From Trema orientale (taxonomy: Eukaryota; Streptophyta; Magnoliopsida; Rosales; Cannabaceae): 64,000 bases of DNA. The notes under the pieces were generated by a model, which was not told the origin of the DNA, ran no database searches, and saw only the letters and a program-made list of their open reading frames with translations. Below, one piece after another: positions 22,815 to 34,570 of this stretch. A program made the position numbers and the translations under genes. The stretch lies in NCBI GenBank assembly GCA_002914845.1, contig JXTC01000072.1, forward strand, positions 741,877 through 805,876, given 5' to 3'. Each line of letters opens with the position of its first letter. Positions within the stretch are counted from its first letter, which is position 1.

Positions 22815-25118
22815 ATGCTTGAACTAAATGGGTTTCTCCTTAAGTGGCCTTTACTGCTATGTCTCTCTGTTGGGTTGTTGCTGCCTTCTGTTGCCTCACA
22901 GATTCCTTTGGGTTCAAAACTTTTTGTGTTTGACAACAAATTTTGGGTTTCCCCAAATGGTGATTTTGCATTTGGATTCTTTAACGGGTCGGAGCATCCG
23001 AACCAGTTCAGGCTTGGGGTCCGTTTCAATTCGAAATCTATTCCAGTTGATCAACAAACTGTTGTTTGGGCTGTGGGAGCTGATCTTATGGTTGGTAATA
23101 GTTCTTACTTCCAGCTCACTGATGATGGTGAAATGGTTTTATTTGATTCTTTGAAGGGGGTCAATGTATGGACCAGCAAAACAAGTCAGCTTCGAGTGGC
23201 ATCAGCTGCTCTTTATGACAGTGGCAATTTTGTTCTATTGACTGATAAGAAAGTTGTAGTTTGGCAAAGTTTTGATCTTCCTTCTGATACACTTCTTCCA
23301 GGACAGAACTTTTCTGTTTTTCATACGCTTCGAGCTACGAGTCAGAACTACATGTCCAGCTATTACTCTCTTTTTATGAATGCTTTAGGTCAGTTGCAAC
23401 TAAGGTGGGATAGTCATTTCACCTATTGGACTAGTAGGAGTCCTTCTGATTCAAATCTCACGGTTTTCCTCACATTCGATGGGGCTTTACAGATCCGAGA
23501 TCAGAGGTGGGAACCTATTTGGTCGGTGTTCGGAGAAGATCATAATGATTCAATCCATTACCGATATCTCAGGCTCGATGTTGATGGTAATTTGCGACTG
23601 TACTCGTGGTTAGAAGCTTCGCAGTCATGGAGACCTGTCTGGCATGCTGTTGAGAATCAGTGCAATGTTTTTGCCACTTGTGGTCACCATGGCATCTGTG
23701 TCTATACAGAATCAGGATCCCCAGCTTGCAAATGCCCGTTTAAGCTTACAAATGAATCCATCCCAAGGTGTTTTATTCCATCTCCACAGCAGTGCAGATC
23801 TGGTTTGAACATGCTCAACTACAAGCACACTCTTTTGTATGGGATGTATCAAAATGACGATTTAGTTTCGCGAATCAGTTTACATGAGTGTGAAAGCTTG
23901 TGCCTAAATGACCCACTTTGTACAGCTGCCACTTTCGCCAATGATGGAACTGCTCGATGCTTTATAAAGAAAACTCTATACGTGAGTGGTTACGCTGATC
24001 CATCTCTGAGTTCAGTATCTCTTGTCAAGATGTGTTCAGATCCTATGGCAGTTAATCCCAATCTCGTGACATCCTCCCCCCAAGTGACTCCCCGAAAAGG
24101 TTCTTCCAAGTTTTGTATCACTTGTCTAATGGGAGCAGTCTCAGGAACATCTGTATTATTTGTTTTGGTTCAGTTGGCACTTGTTTTATTCATCTACAGA
24201 AGAAGATCTCTTATGAAGAAAGTTGCTTTAGGGTACACAGGTACTAACTCAAATGGTTTGGTTGTATTGTCCTTCTCAGAAATCAAGGATGTTACAGGAA
24301 ATTTCGAGCACCAGATTGGTCCTACAATGTTCAAAGGCATGCTACCAAACAACCAACCGGTTGCAGTCAAAGACATGAAAGCAACCACAGAAGAAAAAAA
24401 ATACCGAGTTGCTGTTTCGAAGATTGGAAGCATTCACCATAAGAACCTTGTGAAGCTGAAAGGCTATTGTTGTGAGTTAAACCACAGATTTTTGATCTAC
24501 GAATATGCTGTGAACGGTTCTTTAGACAAATACATTGAAGATTCTAAACTTTGTAAGAGGCTGACTTGGGAAAAGAGAGCTAAGATATGCTTGAGTGTAT
24601 CAAGGGCTATTTCTTATTTGCACACAGGTTGCAGGGAGTTTGTAAGCCATGGGAATTTGAAATGCGAAAATGTGGTCTTGGACGAGAATTTCGAGGCCAA
24701 GGTGAGCGAATTTGGGCTTCACAGAATAGCCAGCGAAATGTCTAGCTCTGGCTCTTCAGCAGAAATGGATGTAGAAGATTTTGGCAAAATAATATTAACA
24801 TTGATAAGTGGGTGTAAAGGAGTTGGAGACCTTTCACATTGGGCTTACAAGGAGTGGACGGAAGGGAATGCTTTGAATGTAGTTGACAGAAGGATCAATG
24901 GTGGGGTTGATTTAGAAAGTTTGGACCGTGTGTTGAGAATTGCATTCTGGTGTCTGCAAATGGATGAACGTATGAGACCTTCCATGAGGGAAGTGGTGAA
25001 GGTGTTAGAGGGAACACTAAGTGTTGATTCCCCACCCCCGCCTTTCACTTCTCAGAGGCTACCAGAGGAAGAAGAGTCGTCTGAAGTAGGCTCCGAACCA
25101 GATTCCAGCCGATTTTGA
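22815..25118 (+). CDS. G-type lectin S-receptor-like protein, SD3-1 type (predicted pseudokinase)
   Basis: A single-exon 767-residue membrane receptor closely resembling Arabidopsis SD3-1 (At2g41890). In order: signal peptide (about 1-28, LLLCLSVGLLLPSVAS); B-type mannose-binding lectin domain (about 30-150, with FWVSPNGDFAFGFF); EGF-like cysteine cluster (about 280-312); PAN/apple domain (about 327-405); transmembrane helix (about 435-460) followed by RRR; cytoplasmic kinase-like domain (about 490-735); acidic tail. The ATP-binding lysine is present (VAVK, K519), but the HRD motif reads HGN (612-614) and DFG reads EFG (632-634). Catalysis is therefore unlikely, and a ligand-binding or scaffold role at the plasma membrane is inferred. 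I chose the ATG at 22815 because an intron acceptor ends at 22812; an in-frame ATG at 22785 lies in the presumed intron. Confidence 0.93.
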   Translation: MLELNGFLLKWPLLLCLSVGLLLPSVASQIPLGSKLFVFDNKFWVSPNGDFAFGFFNGSEHPNQFRLGVRFNSKSIPVDQQTVVWAVGADLMVGNSSYFQLTDDGEMVLFDSLKGVNVWTSKTSQLRVASAALYDSGNFVLLTDKKVVVWQSFDLPSDTLLPGQNFSVFHTLRATSQNYMSSYYSLFMNALGQLQLRWDSHFTYWTSRSPSDSNLTVFLTFDGALQIRDQRWEPIWSVFGEDHNDSIHYRYLRLDVDGNLRLYSWLEASQSWRPVWHAVENQCNVFATCGHHGICVYTESGSPACKCPFKLTNESIPRCFIPSPQQCRSGLNMLNYKHTLLYGMYQNDDLVSRISLHECESLCLNDPLCTAATFANDGTARCFIKKTLYVSGYADPSLSSVSLVKMCSDPMAVNPNLVTSSPQVTPRKGSSKFCITCLMGAVSGTSVLFVLVQLALVLFIYRRRSLMKKVALGYTGTNSNGLVVLSFSEIKDVTGNFEHQIGPTMFKGMLPNNQPVAVKDMKATTEEKKYRVAVSKIGSIHHKNLVKLKGYCCELNHRFLIYEYAVNGSLDKYIEDSKLCKRLTWEKRAKICLSVSRAISYLHTGCREFVSHGNLKCENVVLDENFEAKVSEFGLHRIASEMSSSGSSAEMDVEDFGKIILTLISGCKGVGDLSHWAYKEWTEGNALNVVDRRINGGVDLESLDRVLRIAFWCLQMDERMRPSMREVVKVLEGTLSVDSPPPPFTSQRLPEEEESSEVGSEPDSSRF

Positions 25119-27333
25119 AGGCTTCTTTTTATTTATTTTTTGTTTCCATTCTTTTGGTCACATTTGCAAGCTGTGAATAGTAGGCACTAACTATAGGATG
25201 ACAATTTGGCTCCTGCTTGTTGAAAATGGATGAGCCAATATTTTCCTTCCCATCCATATGATGTGCAGTTATTGTGTTACATTGTTAAAGAGCAAGTTCT
25301 TCTAATGCAAGAAAGCCTTAAGTTATCTTTTCAGTTTAGCTTATTTTCCCTTCATATAAAAGTTCATTTATATTCTAGTTTTCTAAATAGTAAGTCTCAA
25401 GTGTCGAAATGTGAATCATTTTTGAGTTGTGTCTTAATTTTCTTGGAACTTTTCCTTTCTAAATTCAAAAAGTCTGATATTGGAAAATCACAAAAAGAGT
25501 TGGGAGTATCATTTCCTCAGCTGCTGATAATCTTAAAGCACTTCTTATGAGAGAATAGGTTTAGTGCTAGTAACTTTAACCTTATGTGCTCTGTATAAGT
25601 ATTGGAAAAATCATCATTTGAGGATTTTTTGTCATCATTGAGTAACGACATAATGGACCGAGGGGACTAGAGCGCTCAAGGTTAAAGAACGCCTTGGGCT
25701 TCCCCTATGGACCTCCTGGCACTAAAGAGTAAAGACCCAAGAGGTTGTTCCGGCAGGCTTAGGGCTATATTTTTTTGAGCAAATTAGGCAATACATGGTG
25801 TTTTAAATTTTTTTTTAAAAATATACAGTGCCTATTTTTCAATTTTTTTCGTACAGTTATTTTTAGAAAAATAACACACTTTCTTTCCCTTTCATTCTCT
25901 CGCTGAGACTCGTTAGACCCGACCAACCTATTTTGATGCCACCTTCATTGGTTAAGTCATGACGCCATAGCTCATCCTATATCTCTGACTTAGAATCCTC
26001 TACCAACGACGCCGTAGCTCGATCACTGATGACATGATCATAGGGCATTACTAGCTCAAGAGCACTAAGCGAGCATCTAAGTTAAGCGATCACTAAAGAC
26101 CTGATGCTTTGAGGCTGTGTGCGATTTTGACGATGATGCCATCAACAGTATGGTCAGTTTTACTTCCTTAAGAATTAGTGATTTACTTCCGTAGTTCATA
26201 GCAGTTTCATGGGTATATTACTTGATTTTAGCTTAGTTGAAGAAAGTTGGTTAAGTTAATAGGAAGCCAAATCACGTGTTCTTAAGTTTGTTTCTTGTGT
26301 TTGTTGTTAATTGATATTGCATATCAAGGCATCCTCAGGGGTTGCTGTACTCATATATTTTTTGTACAAGTATAGTATTGTCCCATGTATTTGCTAAATT
26401 GTTTTTGACAATTTCATGTATTAGGTAATTCTTGCCTTCAATGTTTTTGATGATGTTAAGGGTTTTTGATCATTTTTCTTTTTCAGTTTCTTTTATTGTC
26501 TTTCATTTCATACCTTTTTTTTATGGTTATAGTTTCCTGCAAAAGTTATGTTATATTATAGTTGATAACAAGTATTAACATGAAGAACTGTGTTTCATTT
26601 GAGCTGTCTTACGTTCGTTACAATCTTTCTAGATGGGCTATCTTTTATCAGAATTAGCATTAATCTCAACATCCATGATCTATTACCCATTATTCAAATT
26701 ACATTTTAGTTTTTCTAGATGGTATTGTGTATTTTTGATTCAAATGATCATGTTTATTGTAGAGAATAGGTAGAAGCTTAATTTTTAGAAGAAGCCATTA
26801 CCAATTGAACTTTAGGCTCCATGGATGAGAAAAAAAAATTAAAAAAAAAAACAACTTATCAACTCCATGTGTTTATTACCTACTCTATTTGTGCATTTTT
26901 TTTTCGTTTAGTTCCACAAGTTGTTGATTCAAATGTTCATTATATATATAGATAGATATATATGCATTTTCATTTGAATCATTTTATATTTATTTATTTG
27001 CTATGTGTTTTATATTTATTATTATGTACCTCATTTTTTTCTCATCTAATATAGGAATTGAAATGGCAAGCAAAAGCACAAAGCCTGATACCAAACGGAG
27101 ATATAAATATTAAATTTAAAATGAGTTTTAAGATCATATCTTTCTTTTGATTCTCCCATTGGGCAGTTCGTGATACATATTTTACAGTTTCTTTCATGTC
27201 CTACACAACAGTTTGTAATCATTTTGGATTACTTCTATTTGGCTCTTGAAACATATTATGAGCTTATTGCCGGAATTTTTGAAAAATAAATTTTCTCTAT
27301 TCAGTTGTGGATTTTAAATTGATATATATATTG
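25119..27333. other. 3' flank and intergenic DNA
   Basis: Begins with the untranslated 3' region of the receptor gene. 25640-26150 is less AT-rich than its surroundings and may be an old transposon fragment, but no coding or terminal structure was recognised. The rest is AT-rich without features. Confidence 0.5.
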
Positions 27334-27341
27334 CTTATGAT

Positions 27342-27946
27342 TAGGGGTGTCAATTCGTGTCGACGGGTCGGGTTGAAGTCTAATATATACATAAATTATG
27401 TCAACCCGAACCCGACCCGTGACCCGTCGTGTCAGAAAACTATCAACACTAACCCGACCCGCACCTAAAACGGGTTGACCCGAACCCGACCCGCACAACC
27501 CGGTTTGGTGAATAACATCCAACCCACAACCCGATTTCGACCCGTCAACCCGTTTTTGACCCGCCAACCCGTTATAACCCGTATTTTTTTACTTATATTT
27601 TTTTTTTCTAATGCTATTATTGTCTTATTTTAAAATAAATAAATTAGGGGTAATTTATAAATATAATTAATAACTTATAATCCCACACACTTACATTGTA
27701 CAAATTAAATATATCTATAATAATAGTCATAAACAAATTAAATAAAAAATATTTTTATAATTTAATTATATATATATATTTGTTGGCGGGTCAAACGGGT
27801 CAAGTTCGTGTCAAGCGGGTTGACCCGAACCCGACCCGTTTTTTATTCGTGTCAGGCTGGTCAACCCGAACCCGACCCGCACCTTTTTTCTTCAACCCTA
27901 ACCCGCAAAAAATCGTGTCGTGTCGTAACCCGAATTGCCACCCCTA
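27342..27946. mobile_element. hAT-type MITE rich in ACCCGACCCG motifs
   Basis: 605 bp. Terminal inverted repeats TAGGGGTGTCAATTCG (left) and CGAATTGCCACCCCTA (right) match in 15 of 16 bases. An exact 8-bp target duplication CTTATGAT flanks it (27334-27341 and 27947-27954). Both arms are packed with variants of CAACCCGAACCCGACCCG and the reverse complement, separated by an AT-rich centre (27580-27780). No transposase. The structure is that of a plant hAT MITE and could fold into a long hairpin. Confidence 0.92.
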
Positions 27947-28014
27947 CTTATGATGTACATCAATGATAATGAGAGATGCTTTTATAAGAGGAAAATTAAG
28001 AAAAAAAGATTAGT

Positions 28015-29060
28015 TTGAAAATCAGTAATGGTAACTGGTAATCAGTAACTAGTAACTTGTGATGGACTAGTAACTAATAATCAAATTGGTTACCAATCAT
28101 AAGATAAAAAATTGGTTACCAGTAACAAAATTGGTAACCAGTAATTAAATTTGTTAATGGTAACTTATCTTATAATTGGTAATTTGTCACAGGACTAGTA
28201 ACCAGTATCTAAGGTGACCGATAACTGAATTGGTCATTTTTTCTTTGTGTGTATGTGTGTGTGTGTGTGTTTTTTTTTTAATCTAGTAATCAACCTTATA
28301 ATTGGTAACCAGAAACTAAATTATTAACTTATTGGTAACCAGATTGGAGGTCGCTAATCTTGAAATTGGCCACTAGTTTGGAAACTAGTAACCAGATTGG
28401 TGACTTGTAACCAATAACCAGTTTGAAACCTATGCAGGACTAGTAACCAGTCTAATAAGTAGTAACCAATAACCAGTAAACAATAATCAATTACAAGACC
28501 GATAACCAGTATTTAGGGTAACTAGTAACTAGTAACAAAATTGCTATTTTTTTTTTTTTGAAAATGAGTAAAAGATTGCTATTAGTAGCTAGATTGGTTA
28601 CCACTTTTCATTAAGGTAAGTAGTATTTGGTAACTGGTAACTAGATTTCATAAGACTAGTGAACATTAAATAGTTTGGAAACCACTAACTTATAACCAAA
28701 TTGGTAATTGATAATAACTATAAGCTAGTTAATGGTAATCAATCAATCACATTACTAGAAACTAATAACCAATTTGATAATAATTGTTAACCAATAAGAT
28801 AATACTAGTTTTCAAATTGGTAGCTTAGCAGTAACCAATTAATCATATGATTAGAAACTAGCAGCTAATTTGACATTAACTAATAACTGAATTGGTCTTG
28901 TTTGGAAATTATTTTGAAGACTAATTATTAGATATTAAGTAACCAATATGATAACTAGTCTGGTTATTAATTTTATTACCATTCTAGTAATCAGTAATCA
29001 ACGTAACTAAATGAACATTGGTAACTGATAACTGAAGTACAAGTAACTAAACTAGTTAGT
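28015..29060. repeat. Degenerate GTAACCAGT / ACTGGTTAC repeat field
   Basis: Roughly 1 kb made almost entirely of short words such as GGTAACCAGT, ACTAGTAAC and CCAATAACCAG in both orientations, with drifted spacing. No coding frame. A (GT)n tract lies at about 28248-28270. Confidence 0.85.
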
Positions 29061-29345
29061 GGTAACTAATTTTAAAAATAAAAAAGGGAAAAATAATTTT
29101 AAAAAATAAATAAACAGAGGGAGAATTTGATGAGAAAAAAACGGAAATGGAAAAATAACAAGTAACTAAACTATTTAGTGGTAACCAATTTTAAAAATAA
29201 AAAAGGGGAAGACAATTTTAAAAAATAAATAAAAAGAGGGAGGATTTGATGAGGAAAAAAAAAAAGAAACGGGAAAAATAACAAGTAACTAAACTAGTTA
29301 ATGTTAACCAATTTTAAAAATAAAAAAGGGAGAAACGGGAAAAAG
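29035..29345. repeat. Tandem repeat, about 122 bp unit, 2.5 copies
   Basis: The unit starts AAGTAACTAAACTAGTTA and continues through AATTTTAAAAATAAAAAAGG and a GAGGGAG...TTTGATGAG block. Starts lie near 29040, 29160 and 29284; the third copy is partial. Confidence 0.85.
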
Positions 29346-31514
29346 AAAAAAAAAGGGAAAAAAATAAAAAAGAAGCGATATTTGGTAGGTGGGTATCAAA
29401 CTTGAGAGGAAAGAAAGATAGGAAATAATGCCAAACCATTTAGATGACAATATTTTACTTGATACTTGCTAATCTTTTTAATATATAAACTTGCAATAAA
29501 AGGATGGCTTTAATTACGACAATGCCACCATATTTTTTACTACATTTGTATTTCAAAAGTACCCATTGTACGCGGTACAGAAACTAATTCTTTTCCCATA
29601 TACTGTATATATGTAATATTTTTTATTTTTATAGGGAAACCTCAACATGACCTCTAAATAATCTCACCGAGAACTTGATTTTATTTAGTCCCAGCCAAGT
29701 GACTAATTGATGAGTTTTTTTTTTTTAAAAAGTTTTTGGATAATTTTTTCTTAAGATATATTTTATCTCATGTTTTGCCTTTAAATAATGTTTTTTTATA
29801 ATGAATTTTTTATACATATTATATTTCTTAAAAATAAATTTAAAATATAATTATTTATTTGACTATAATTTAATTTTATCTCTATTTATCAAGAAAAAAA
29901 AACTTTATCTCTCATGTATATGAAATATATATATTTTTATTTTATAAATAAAATATGACTAAAACTTTATTAAGAAATTTTTTAATATGTATTTATGTTA
30001 TAGTCTTGTGTTACACCAAATATAGTATAGTAATAAACAATCCAACCTACTCTATTCCAATCCAATCCCAATTGATAATCCAGTCCAGTCCAATCTCGTC
30101 CAGTCTATTCCAATCTTGCTTGCCAAACGAGTTGTTAGAGTATTATTACTCAGAAATTCTTAAGCTAGGGTATTATTTTGCAGGAGTCCAAACTTTAGGG
30201 TTCAAATTACACAACACCTAAACTTCATTTTTTTTTTTGGTAGTTTCCCCAATTAAATATTTAGAAAGCTAAAAGTTTTACATTAAAATTATCCTTCACG
30301 GAATATCAAAATTAAAAAAATTAAAACTGCATGAGATTGTGAGAGAATGAGGGAAGATGACAGCAAATAATGTAAGTTCACCAATAATAATGACTACTAA
30401 ACATAATAATAACAATAATAAAAAGAACTGTCAAAACTAAAAACTCAAATCCAGTAAGTGATTCCCAGTCCAATTTTTTCTACTTTCTTTTTTATAATTA
30501 TTTTGTTCAACTGTTTCAAATTTTTTCTATCTCATCTAATAAAACCGAATATCATTAAGTAGTTCACTATATCACTCCGCCAGAAAATATTTATGATCAC
30601 TCTGGATTAGTCCTTTATACAAATACTTAATATAACTAATTAACTGGTTATTCCAGTTAATTATGATCACTCTGGATTAGTCCTTTATACAAATACTTAA
30701 TATAACTAATTAACTGGTTATTCCATATCTTTATTGTTAATACTATTCGTCAAAATTCCCTACATATATCTTTTCCCTTTGGTTTGAAAAAAACTCTTTA
30801 AGATATGTCTCCTTAGCTCAACGCTTAAAAAACTACAATTTTGGTTGAGCTTTCTGTAGCGACAACTACCAAATATATAGATCATAGATGTGGACCTAAT
30901 TGATCGGGGGTCCATTAACTGTAACTGGGTTTATTACAACTTTGAATTATCTTTTTCCCCTAAAGAAATAAAAAAATAAATTACATACAACTTTGAATTA
31001 TTTCCCCACTAAGCTCATTACAACTTTGAATATTATTTACGTGCTAGCTAGCTAGGGTTCATTCAGACCGGGATATTAATACTGTTACTCTATTGGGACC
31101 CCTAAATCCTGATATGCTTGAACTGAGTCCACTTTATAATTATTGTATAAAAGATAACAATTTTTCTGTTTAGTACTGACAAGATTCATACGTACTACCC
31201 CTACAAAAAAGGAAGAAAAGAGTTACATTAAGGAATGGACTTTAAGTTGATCAAAAGGTCATATATAGGGTCCACTCCGAGAAATGGGGATTGACACTGA
31301 ATAAAAAATTAGTTTGATAAGATGTAATAAAAAAGAAGAGAAAAAATATATAAAATAATTATATATGAAAACATATATATATATATTTTCTTCTGTATAC
31401 ATATATCGTATATGGTCCTGATGGCAGTTTGGCAGACTCAGTTATACCAAAACATACATGTAAAAGTTGATGTAAATGTGTGTGTATATATATATATATA
31501 GTATAATATGCATT
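29346..31514. other. AT-rich intergenic DNA
   Basis: No supported gene. It contains a perfect 65-bp tandem duplication (30591-30725). A stretch near 30040-30130 is rich in AATCCAA/CAGTCC words that looks like a decayed transposon end. Confidence 0.55.
30591..30725. repeat. Perfect 65-bp tandem duplication
   Basis: 30591-30655 is repeated without a difference at 30661-30725 (period 70), starting TTATGATCACTCTGG and ending TGGTTATTCCA. The lack of differences implies a recent event, or an assembly artefact. Confidence 0.95.
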
Positions 31515-31517
31515 CTT

Positions 31518-31695
31518 TTTATTCACTATCAGTGAATATATTAATTTTGACTGTTGGATTTCAATCTAACGGTTAAGATTAATTATATTAGAATAAGTTT
31601 CAATGTGAATTAAATAATATCATTTATATTTGTAGCTTTTAGATTGAAATCTAACGGTCAAAATTGATGCATCTATACCGATAGTGAATAAAAAA
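31518..31695. mobile_element. Fold-back MITE
   Basis: About 178 bp. The left arm (TTTATTCACTATCAGTG ... TTGGATTTCAATCTAACGG) is nearly the reverse complement of the right arm (TAGATTGAAATCTAACGGTC ... GATAGTGAATAAA). It has arms of about 55 bp and a short AT-rich loop. Confidence 0.75.
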
Positions 31696-31714
31696 AATAC
31701 CCATTGTACTAATT

Positions 31715-31945
31715 CCCTATAGGCACCAATCCAGTAAGTATTTTTTTTTTTTTTTACCTATCTATAGGTATTATTTTACCCAATTAAAATTCATTACGCA
31801 CGTTTTTTTATGGTAAAAGGTGAAGAGAAAAAATATTAAATAATGAGTATTTATTTTTATTATTTTTTTTCTAACTACTCAAATTATGATAGCTATTAGA
31901 TAATGATCCAATGGCTAAAAAAAATACCTATTAGATTGGGAACCA
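31715..31945. mobile_element. TIR-type MITE, copy C
   Basis: The best preserved left end of the family, CCTATAGGCACCAATCCAGTAAGTA. The right end ACCTATTAGATTGGGAACC is its inverted counterpart. The interior matches copies A, B and D. It sits directly beside the fold-back MITE at 31518-31695. Confidence 0.7.
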
Positions 31946-32410
31946 TTCTCTCTTTCTCTTTATATATATATGTATGCAATTCTTTTAGTTTTTTTTTTCT
32001 TTTAATGTATACTATTGTGAGACTTGTTCCTACCACTCCAAAAAATAGGCGACACGTGACATAATTCAAAAGAAGATAACAGATTAAACACCATAATTAA
32101 CAGTACTAATTACATAATTAATTGGTTACTGAGCAGTTATTAGCACATTTTGTAATCTAATATTAATGAAATGATGCCGAGGTTCAAGACAGCCTATACG
32201 TTACATGCGATAAAAGCATAGGTTTTAATAGACTCAATTGGCTGTTTCACACCCTAAAGACCTTTTGTTAAGCAATATTGAAGAGGATCATCATGTTTGA
32301 AGGTCTTACAACACAGACAAACTCAATTAACTATTATAGATCCTAACGTGTCCTAATTTTCATACATTAGAGAGAGGGATCAGAGTTTGTAGGTCACACA
32401 GCATAATAAC

Positions 32411-33740
32411 TGATAAGTGTCAATTTTAATCTTATATGATAGTTATTTTTCACACCACTTTGTTGGCTTTTTATATCATTCTAAGACAAATAATGTTGTT
32501 TTCATGATTATAGATATTTTGGAGGTTAAAAAGTGAAAAGGAAATTGAGCCAAAAAAGTTTTGGTGCCACGACATTGGCATGAATTCTCAAAAAAAAAAA
32601 AAAAATTCTAGAAACTTGACATCTCAGCACTAGAACCCGAGTGTCGCGTCGCTGGAGACTCAGATTTTCACCAACTTACCCGATTTTGACGGCTCAAGTT
32701 TCCTATTCTGAATGGGACTTAACCTAGATGCTTCCTATACTCAATTGCCTATAAATAGGACGTTCTATAGTAGATGGAGAGAGTCTTAGATACTTAAGAG
32801 CTATAAAATAATACTAAAACCTAGAGAGAGAAAGGAGGAGAGCTTGGAGCGCTGTAGCTACCTTCGTTCATCTTTCTTTTCTTTATACTTTTTATTTGTT
32901 TTCTGAATTCTAGCATAATATTCTTGCTCTTTATTCTTATATATAAATATATATATGATATGCTAGGTCCTAGAATAGGTTATTGAGGGTGATTTCAATA
33001 CCCTAACATGATTATTATTTGATTTTCTATATTCTATATATCAAATCAATTATTTATTTAAAGTTGATTATGTTCTACTATGTATATTGATTATATGAAT
33101 GATGTCTTAATTAGTTTAGGTGTACAACTAGATAATCATAATTGAATTTTATTATCAGGGTTTGAGTTAGGGGTTTGTTATATTTAAATTCGTCAGTAGC
33201 GAATTTATGGTTGGTATGCTTGTTTGATATATTGATTATAGTGAGGAATATAACCTAGGTTAGAATCTGCGTTTATGTGATAATAACCTTGATCAATCTA
33301 TTTTTCTTTACTTAATGCTTTTATTGGGTAATTTTAGAGCATTTACTTAGGTTATTATATAGGAAGAGATTGTCAACGGCATTTGTCTAGATAGCATACA
33401 ATATAAGAATGGGATAGTTACATATTTATGGACTATCTACGATTGATAACTTTAATGAATAATTGAATATAGAATTAAGAGATTAATTAGCGTGAATGTT
33501 TAGTAGTGGTTACAAATGATTCCTTAACTAGTTTATTTATTTTACTGTTTTTATTAGTTCTCAGTTTTATTTATCAATCCCCTTTACCTCGGACTAATAG
33601 TTAACTAGTTAGACCAATTCCTCGTAATATCGACCTTTCTTATCATTATACTAGGTACATTATTATTAGGATTTTCCTTAAGTCTTGCTAGGTAAAGATA
33701 AAAAGGTTAAATAATTTGGTTGCCTAATGACACACTAATA
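32411..33740 (+). mobile_element. LTR-like remnant (solo LTR candidate)
   Basis: Contains, in LTR order, a GC-richer segment with TGCCACGACATTGGC-like motifs (about 32566-32660), a TATA box in GCCTATAAATAGGA (about 32750), a GA-rich transcribed leader (32775-32845) and a terminal block ACCAATTCCTCGTAATATCGACC (about 33613-33636). These recall long LTRs of plant Ty3/gypsy elements and parallel the insertion at 4445-6235. No target-site duplication was confirmed, and the ends are uncertain. Confidence 0.45.
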
Positions 33741-34175
33741 ACTCTCGTACCAACTAAAGCTCTAAGGTCCTATAAGGTTCATGTCACGAAACAAACACGT
33801 GACATTAGTCCAAATAGAATAAGGTACAAACCTCGAAAGGGATTTAAATTGTCAATGGTACTGGAGGCTTGGTTATAGAAGCTACATATTATGCTTGCAC
33901 TGCCTATCAGGGGTTGATATGTGGAAATAAAAGGATCACCCTAGTTTTCTTTGTGTATGTATACATTTGAGATATGCTCATTCAAATGAGGTCTCTCCTA
34001 TATACTCTTATTCATTCGATATACTAACTTAAGCATTAACGGAGTGACTTAAGCATTAATGGAGTGCCTTGTAGGTGGCCGCTGCCCGTCCCCCTTTGAG
34101 GAAGATGACAAAACTAAGTGGAAGAAACGACAAGGAGCTAGCTAACATGATAGGGTCTAACAATTAATATATTGG
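33741..34175 (+). mobile_element. Fragment of another LTR end
   Basis: Holds ACTTAAGCATTAACGGAGTG at about 34027, immediately repeated with one change, followed by GGTGGCCGCTGCCCGTCCCCC. Similar GAGTG-type blocks end the LTRs of several plant retrotransposons. Boundaries are not defined. Confidence 0.3.
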
Positions 34176-34179
34176 AAAA

Positions 34180-34570
34180 AGTACAAATACTCATTGTTTA
34201 AGTATATTTTCATAAATGCACATTTTTTATATTTTATTTCACAAATACCTATTTTTATATCTATTTTTAGAGAAATTTATACCACAAATATTTTATACAT
34301 GAAATATTATCATTGTATACATTTTATAAATAAAAATTATACTTAAAAATTGGTATATATTTAAAAACTTGTACCATAGGTATAAATTTACAATGTAAAT
34401 ATAAACTATAGGTAAAAATTTATATTACAAATATATACTAGAAATATTTTACGCATAAAATATATGCCTAATTAACACGTACTTTTGAAATAAAATAAAA
34501 AAAATGGGTATCTGAGAAATATAAGACACACAAAAGGGATACTTGGTATAAATTTTTCTAATATATTTGC
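34180..34570. mobile_element. AT-rich TIR element, member of a three-copy family
   Basis: The left end TTGGAAAAAGTACAAATACTC is the approximate inverse of the right end GGATACTTGGTATAAATTTTTCTAA. The interior has words such as CATAAATGCACATTTT and ATGAAATATTATCATTGTATACATTTTATAAAT. These recur at 58666-59133 and, inverted, at 59979-60350. Superfamily not determined. Confidence 0.55.

Noticed and set aside
22781-23154. Overlapping frames within the receptor gene (both strands)
   Set aside because: Shadows of the 767-codon frame, which has full domain support.
25640-25770. GC-richer segment considered as organelle or rRNA insertion
   Set aside because: I recognise no rRNA, plastid or mitochondrial gene in it. 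It is left as unassigned.
27301-27953. Two open frames in the ACCCG-rich region
   Set aside because: They translate the hAT MITE arms. Repeated Arg/Pro/Asn words reflect the DNA repeat, not a protein.
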